Origin: Aurantibacter sp042094015
GTDB lineage: Bacteria; Bacteroidota; Bacteroidia; Flavobacteriales; Flavobacteriaceae
Direction of reading: 5' to 3'
Assembly: GCF_042094015.1 (NCBI RefSeq)
Contig: NZ_JBELDZ010000008.1
Span: forward strand, 1 to 51,058
Length of the DNA stretch: 51,058 nt
Shown here: positions 48,648 to 51,058 of the stretch, in pieces
How the letters are laid out: every line of letters starts with the position of its first letter
Numbering within the stretch: position 1 is the first letter of the stretch
Program-made: the position numbers and the translations under genes
Notes under the pieces: model-generated
The model's input: only the letters and a program-made list of their open reading frames with translations
The model's database searches: none
What the model was told of the DNA's origin: nothing

Positions 48648-48763
48648 GAGTCAATTATTTTATTTTTCTTGAGTTTTTTAGTTAGTGAAATAGTTTAATT
48701 GACACAATTGTAACATTTTCATAAAATTAGCTACTCATATTATATAATCAAACAAATATAATT

Positions 48764-49033
48764 ATGGGAGGAGAAGGAGCAATGATGGCGGCAAACCAAT
48801 CGTTAAAAGCAAATAGAAGTCAGTTAAGCAAAAAGAAGCGTGGTTTTGGCGGGTTAGCTCATAATCAAAGTGGAAAAAAAACGGAATATAACTTTCCTAA
48901 AGCAACAAAAGAAGATATTAAAAAACTTCGTAATAAGCTAAAGAAAGAACATATTGAAAGACGTGTAAAACAGATTGTTTTATTAACTGTAATTATGATA
49001 ATTCTAATTTCTGTTTTTATATATTTTGCATAA
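48764..49033 (+). CDS. Small membrane protein, hypothetical
   Basis: This 89-residue protein starts MGGEGAMMAANQSLKAN, continues with a very basic stretch (SQLSKKKRGFGGL and KKLRNKLKKEHIERRVKQ) and ends in one membrane helix (IVLLTVIMIILISVFIYFA). The positive-inside rule puts the basic part in the cytoplasm, tail-anchored. The fixed N-terminus looks conserved among Flavobacteriaceae as I recall, but no function is known to me. It is alone between trkH and a convergent aminotransferase gene. Confidence 0.75.
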   Translation: MGGEGAMMAANQSLKANRSQLSKKKRGFGGLAHNQSGKKTEYNFPKATKEDIKKLRNKLKKEHIERRVKQIVLLTVIMIILISVFIYFA

Positions 49034-49037
49034 AAAA

Positions 49038-49068
49038 AAACGAGCAAAACTAATAAGTATGCTCGTTT
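49038..49068 (-). terminator. Terminator of the aminotransferase gene
   Basis: AAACGAGCA and TGCTCGTTT form the stem; the A-run at 49032-49040 gives a strong U-run on the minus strand, 26 nt after the aminotransferase stop. It may also end the small gene on the plus strand. Confidence 0.75.
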
Positions 49069-49093
49069 AATAAAATTATTTAGGTCCTTAAAA

Positions 49094-50287
49094 TTAACTT
49101 AAAGCAGTTTTAATTCTTTTTATAGCTTCAATAATTTGGTCTTGACTAGCTGCATAAGAAATACGCATACAATTTGGATTACCAAAAGCATCACCAGAAA
49201 CAGTTGCAACTAAAGCTTCTTCTAATAAATACATAGAAAAATCGGTAGCATTTTGTATTGTTTTTCCTTTAAATGTTTTTCCAAAGAAAGCTGATACATC
49301 TGGAAACACATAAAAAGCACCTTGAGGTATATTGGTCTTAAATCCTTCAATATCATTTAGAAGATTTAAAATTAAATCTCGTCTAATTTTAAATTCATCT
49401 ATCATATACTTCACTTTACTTGGCGAAGCGTTTAAAGCGGTTATTACAGCTCTTTGGGCAATACAGTTTGTTCCACTTGTTATTTGACCTTGCATTTTGT
49501 TACACGCACGTGCAATCCAATCTGGAGCACCAATGTAACCAACACGCCAACCAGTCATAGCAAATGCTTTAGAAACGCCATTTACAGTTATAGTGTTATT
49601 AAACATACCATCTATTCCTGCCATACTTGCATGTGCAACTCCAGTATAATTAATGTGTTCGTAAATCTCATCAGAAACTACATAAATATTTGGATGCTTT
49701 TTTAATACTACAGCTAAAGCTTCTAATTCTTTTTTTGTGTAAGAAGATCCACTTGGATTACAAGGCGAACTAAACCAAACCATTTTAGTTTTTGGTGTAA
49801 TAGCTGCTTCTAATTGCGAAGGAGTCATTTTAAAATCTGTTTCTATAGAAGTTTTAACCTCTACAGGAACTCCTTCAGCTAACTTTACAATATCAGAATA
49901 ACTTACCCAATATGGACAAGGCAGAATAACTTCATCACCTTTGTTTAACATAACTAGCGCCACATTTGCTAAAGATTGTTTAGCTCCAGTAGAAACTACA
50001 ATTTGCGGTAAAGTAAATTCTAAGTTGTTATCGCGTTTAAATTTAGTAATAACAGCTTGTTTTAAATCGACATAACCATCTACTGGTGTATATCCGTTGT
50101 AGTTTTCGTTAATAGCATTAACAGCTGCTTCTTTAATAAAATCTGGTGTATTAAAATCTGGTTCTCCAAGACTTAAACCAATAATGTCTTTGCCTTCTTC
50201 TCTTAGTTCTCTAGCTTTTGCAGCCATAGCTAATGTGGCAGAAGTTGCCATATTTAAAATACGTTCAGATAACGGATTTGAATTCAT
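49094..50287 (-). CDS. Class I/II PLP aminotransferase, aspartate aminotransferase type
   Basis: This 397-residue fold-type I aminotransferase has the PLP lysine in NGVSKAFAMTGWRVGYIG. YVVSDEIYEHINYTG holds the PLP-binding Asp and Tyr, and WFSSPCNPSGSSYTK is the NPxG-type motif. FCVRISYA-type ending (NCMRISYAAS) carries the carboxylate-binding Arg. The length and the RELREEGKDIIGLSLGEPDF start match the Thermus-type (Ib) aspartate aminotransferases. Substrate range is uncertain. Confidence 0.93.
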   Translation of the reverse strand: MNSNPLSERILNMATSATLAMAAKARELREEGKDIIGLSLGEPDFNTPDFIKEAAVNAINENYNGYTPVDGYVDLKQAVITKFKRDNNLEFTLPQIVVSTGAKQSLANVALVMLNKGDEVILPCPYWVSYSDIVKLAEGVPVEVKTSIETDFKMTPSQLEAAITPKTKMVWFSSPCNPSGSSYTKKELEALAVVLKKHPNIYVVSDEIYEHINYTGVAHASMAGIDGMFNNTITVNGVSKAFAMTGWRVGYIGAPDWIARACNKMQGQITSGTNCIAQRAVITALNASPSKVKYMIDEFKIRRDLILNLLNDIEGFKTNIPQGAFYVFPDVSAFFGKTFKGKTIQNATDFSMYLLEEALVATVSGDAFGNPNCMRISYAASQDQIIEAIKRIKTALS

Positions 50288-50296
50288 AAGTGTAAA

Positions 50297-51058
50297 TTAA
50301 GCTTGTTGTAAAGCAGGATTTATTCCCATTTGTCTTAAGTGGTTAAAATGAGCAATAATAGCTTTACGTGTGGTTTTATATTCGTTGTATGGTAAGTTGA
50401 ATTCTTGTGCGGTTCTTTTTACTATTTCGCCAATTTTATTGTAATGTACGTGGCTAATATTTGGAAATATATGATGTTCTACTTGATGATTTAATCCTCC
50501 TGTATACCAGTTTATAATTTTGCTTTTTGCTCCAAAATTAACTGTAGTTTTTAATTGATGAATTGCCCAAGTGTTTTTCATTTTGCCATCTTCTTCTGGT
50601 AAAGGCATTTCTGCTTCTTCCATAACATGAGCTAACTGAAAAACAACACTTAAAATAAGTCCAGCTACATAATGCATAATAAAGAAACCTAATAAAACAC
50701 TCCACCAAGACAAGCTAGTAAATGCAATAGGAATTACAATCCAAATGGCAACGTATAATATTTTAGAAATCACTAATTTACTCCAGTTAACAAATGGATT
50801 AGGGAATTTTCCGTAAGATAGTTTTCGTTTCATATAACGACTCATTTGTTGGAAGTCTGTTGTAATTGCCCAATTTATAGTTAATAAACCATAAAGCAAT
50901 ACAGAATAATAATGCTGAAATTTATGGTGTTTTTGCCATTCAGAATGTTTAGAGAAACGTAAAATACGTCCAGCTTCTAAATCTTCGTCGTGTCCATGAA
51001 TATTAGTGTAAGTATGGTGTAATACGTTATGTTGTACTTGCCAGTTGTAAACATTACC
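50297..51058 (-). CDS. Fatty acid desaturase, 5' end cut by the window edge
   Basis: At least 253 codons are open to the right edge; the N-terminus lies beyond it. Two histidine boxes are visible: HNVLHH (followed by TYTNIHGHDED) near the cut end, and QVEHH in GGLNHQVEHHIFPNI. The Q in place of H in the last box is typical of front-end desaturases and relatives of linoleoyl-CoA desaturase. Hydrophobic stretches (ISKILYVAIWIVIPIAF and FFIMHYVAGLILSVVF) are the membrane spans. It introduces a double bond with oxygen and an electron donor, and may help adapt the membrane to cold. The position of the double bond is not predictable. Confidence 0.92.
   Translation of the reverse strand, partial: GNVYNWQVQHNVLHHTYTNIHGHDEDLEAGRILRFSKHSEWQKHHKFQHYYSVLLYGLLTINWAITTDFQQMSRYMKRKLSYGKFPNPFVNWSKLVISKILYVAIWIVIPIAFTSLSWWSVLLGFFIMHYVAGLILSVVFQLAHVMEEAEMPLPEEDGKMKNTWAIHQLKTTVNFGAKSKIINWYTGGLNHQVEHHIFPNISHVHYNKIGEIVKRTAQEFNLPYNEYKTTRKAIIAHFNHLRQMGINPALQQA

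Noticed and set aside
48650..48703. GTCAATT/AATTGAC repeat as trkH terminator
   Set aside because: The arms are 40 nt apart and weak, with no U-run directly after the stem.
1..51058. CRISPR array, prophage or insertion sequence
   Set aside because: No series of evenly spaced direct repeats, no phage structural genes and no transposase were seen; the only recombinase is the one at 34.7-35.8 kb.

Overview
The window looks like chromosomal DNA from a low-GC marine-type member of the Flavobacteriaceae (Bacteroidota). Several features point this way: the type IX secretion gene porT next to ubiE/menG, a TamL-type lipoprotein barrel, a T9SS sorting domain, a DUF1573 protein, an HPRT-adenylate kinase fusion, start codons without clear Shine-Dalgarno sequences, and many TAnnTTTG -7 promoter elements. 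I cannot name the genus. There is one assembly gap, 100 Ns at 9181-9280 inside gcvP.

Layout. 1-4.8 kb: end of a tRNA-Leu, DUF1573, valS, a small secreted Cys/His-rich protein and an exported DNA/RNA nuclease. 4.8-11 kb: a leftward block of glycosyltransferase, methyltransferase, proC, a KAS III-like enzyme and gcvP. 11-15 kb: a UbiA-like membrane protein, an ECF sigma factor with a zinc-finger partner, and a three-gene unit (GbsR/MarR regulator, membrane/SRPBCC-like protein, methyltransferase) bracketed by two related 22-bp palindromes. 15-21.5 kb: M3 peptidase, purE, purK, then divergently hpt-adk, obg and tatA. 21.5-31.4 kb: a long leftward cluster encoding the route from kynurenine to 2-oxo-hex-enedioate-type products (kynU, kmo, RidA-type deaminase, semialdehyde dehydrogenase, SDR, 3-hydroxyanthranilate dioxygenase, ACMS decarboxylase), with several families of palindromic repeats between its genes. 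31.5-36 kb: lipoproteins, a methyltransferase, and an unusual accessory patch. 36-51 kb: core genes (pnp, rpsO, accD, fbaA, tamL, an rRNA-type methyltransferase, porT, menG, trkA/trkH, an aspartate-type aminotransferase) and a fatty-acid desaturase cut by the right edge.

The most striking region is 33.1-35.8 kb. A tyrosine recombinase is followed by two small exported-protein genes. Each gene ends next to a related GTTGTTG-containing boundary sequence, and one boundary is an approximately 140-nt imperfect palindrome that contains the stop codon of the gene beside it. One of the two genes encodes a Sec signal peptide, a clear ubiquitin-fold domain (about half identical to eukaryotic ubiquitin over 51 residues by eye) and a T9SS C-terminal sorting domain. 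It has no Gly-Gly tail and lacks the K48 and K63 equivalents. I read this as a cassette-like, integron-reminiscent unit carrying a secreted ubiquitin-like protein. The cassette reading is inference; the ubiquitin similarity is directly visible.

Other points: three genes have TAnnTTTG exactly 4 nt before the start codon, suggesting leaderless mRNAs. The two operator-like palindromes suggest the regulator controls itself and the two genes downstream. The kynurenine cluster is nearly complete for the lower pathway but has no tryptophan dioxygenase or formamidase in view.
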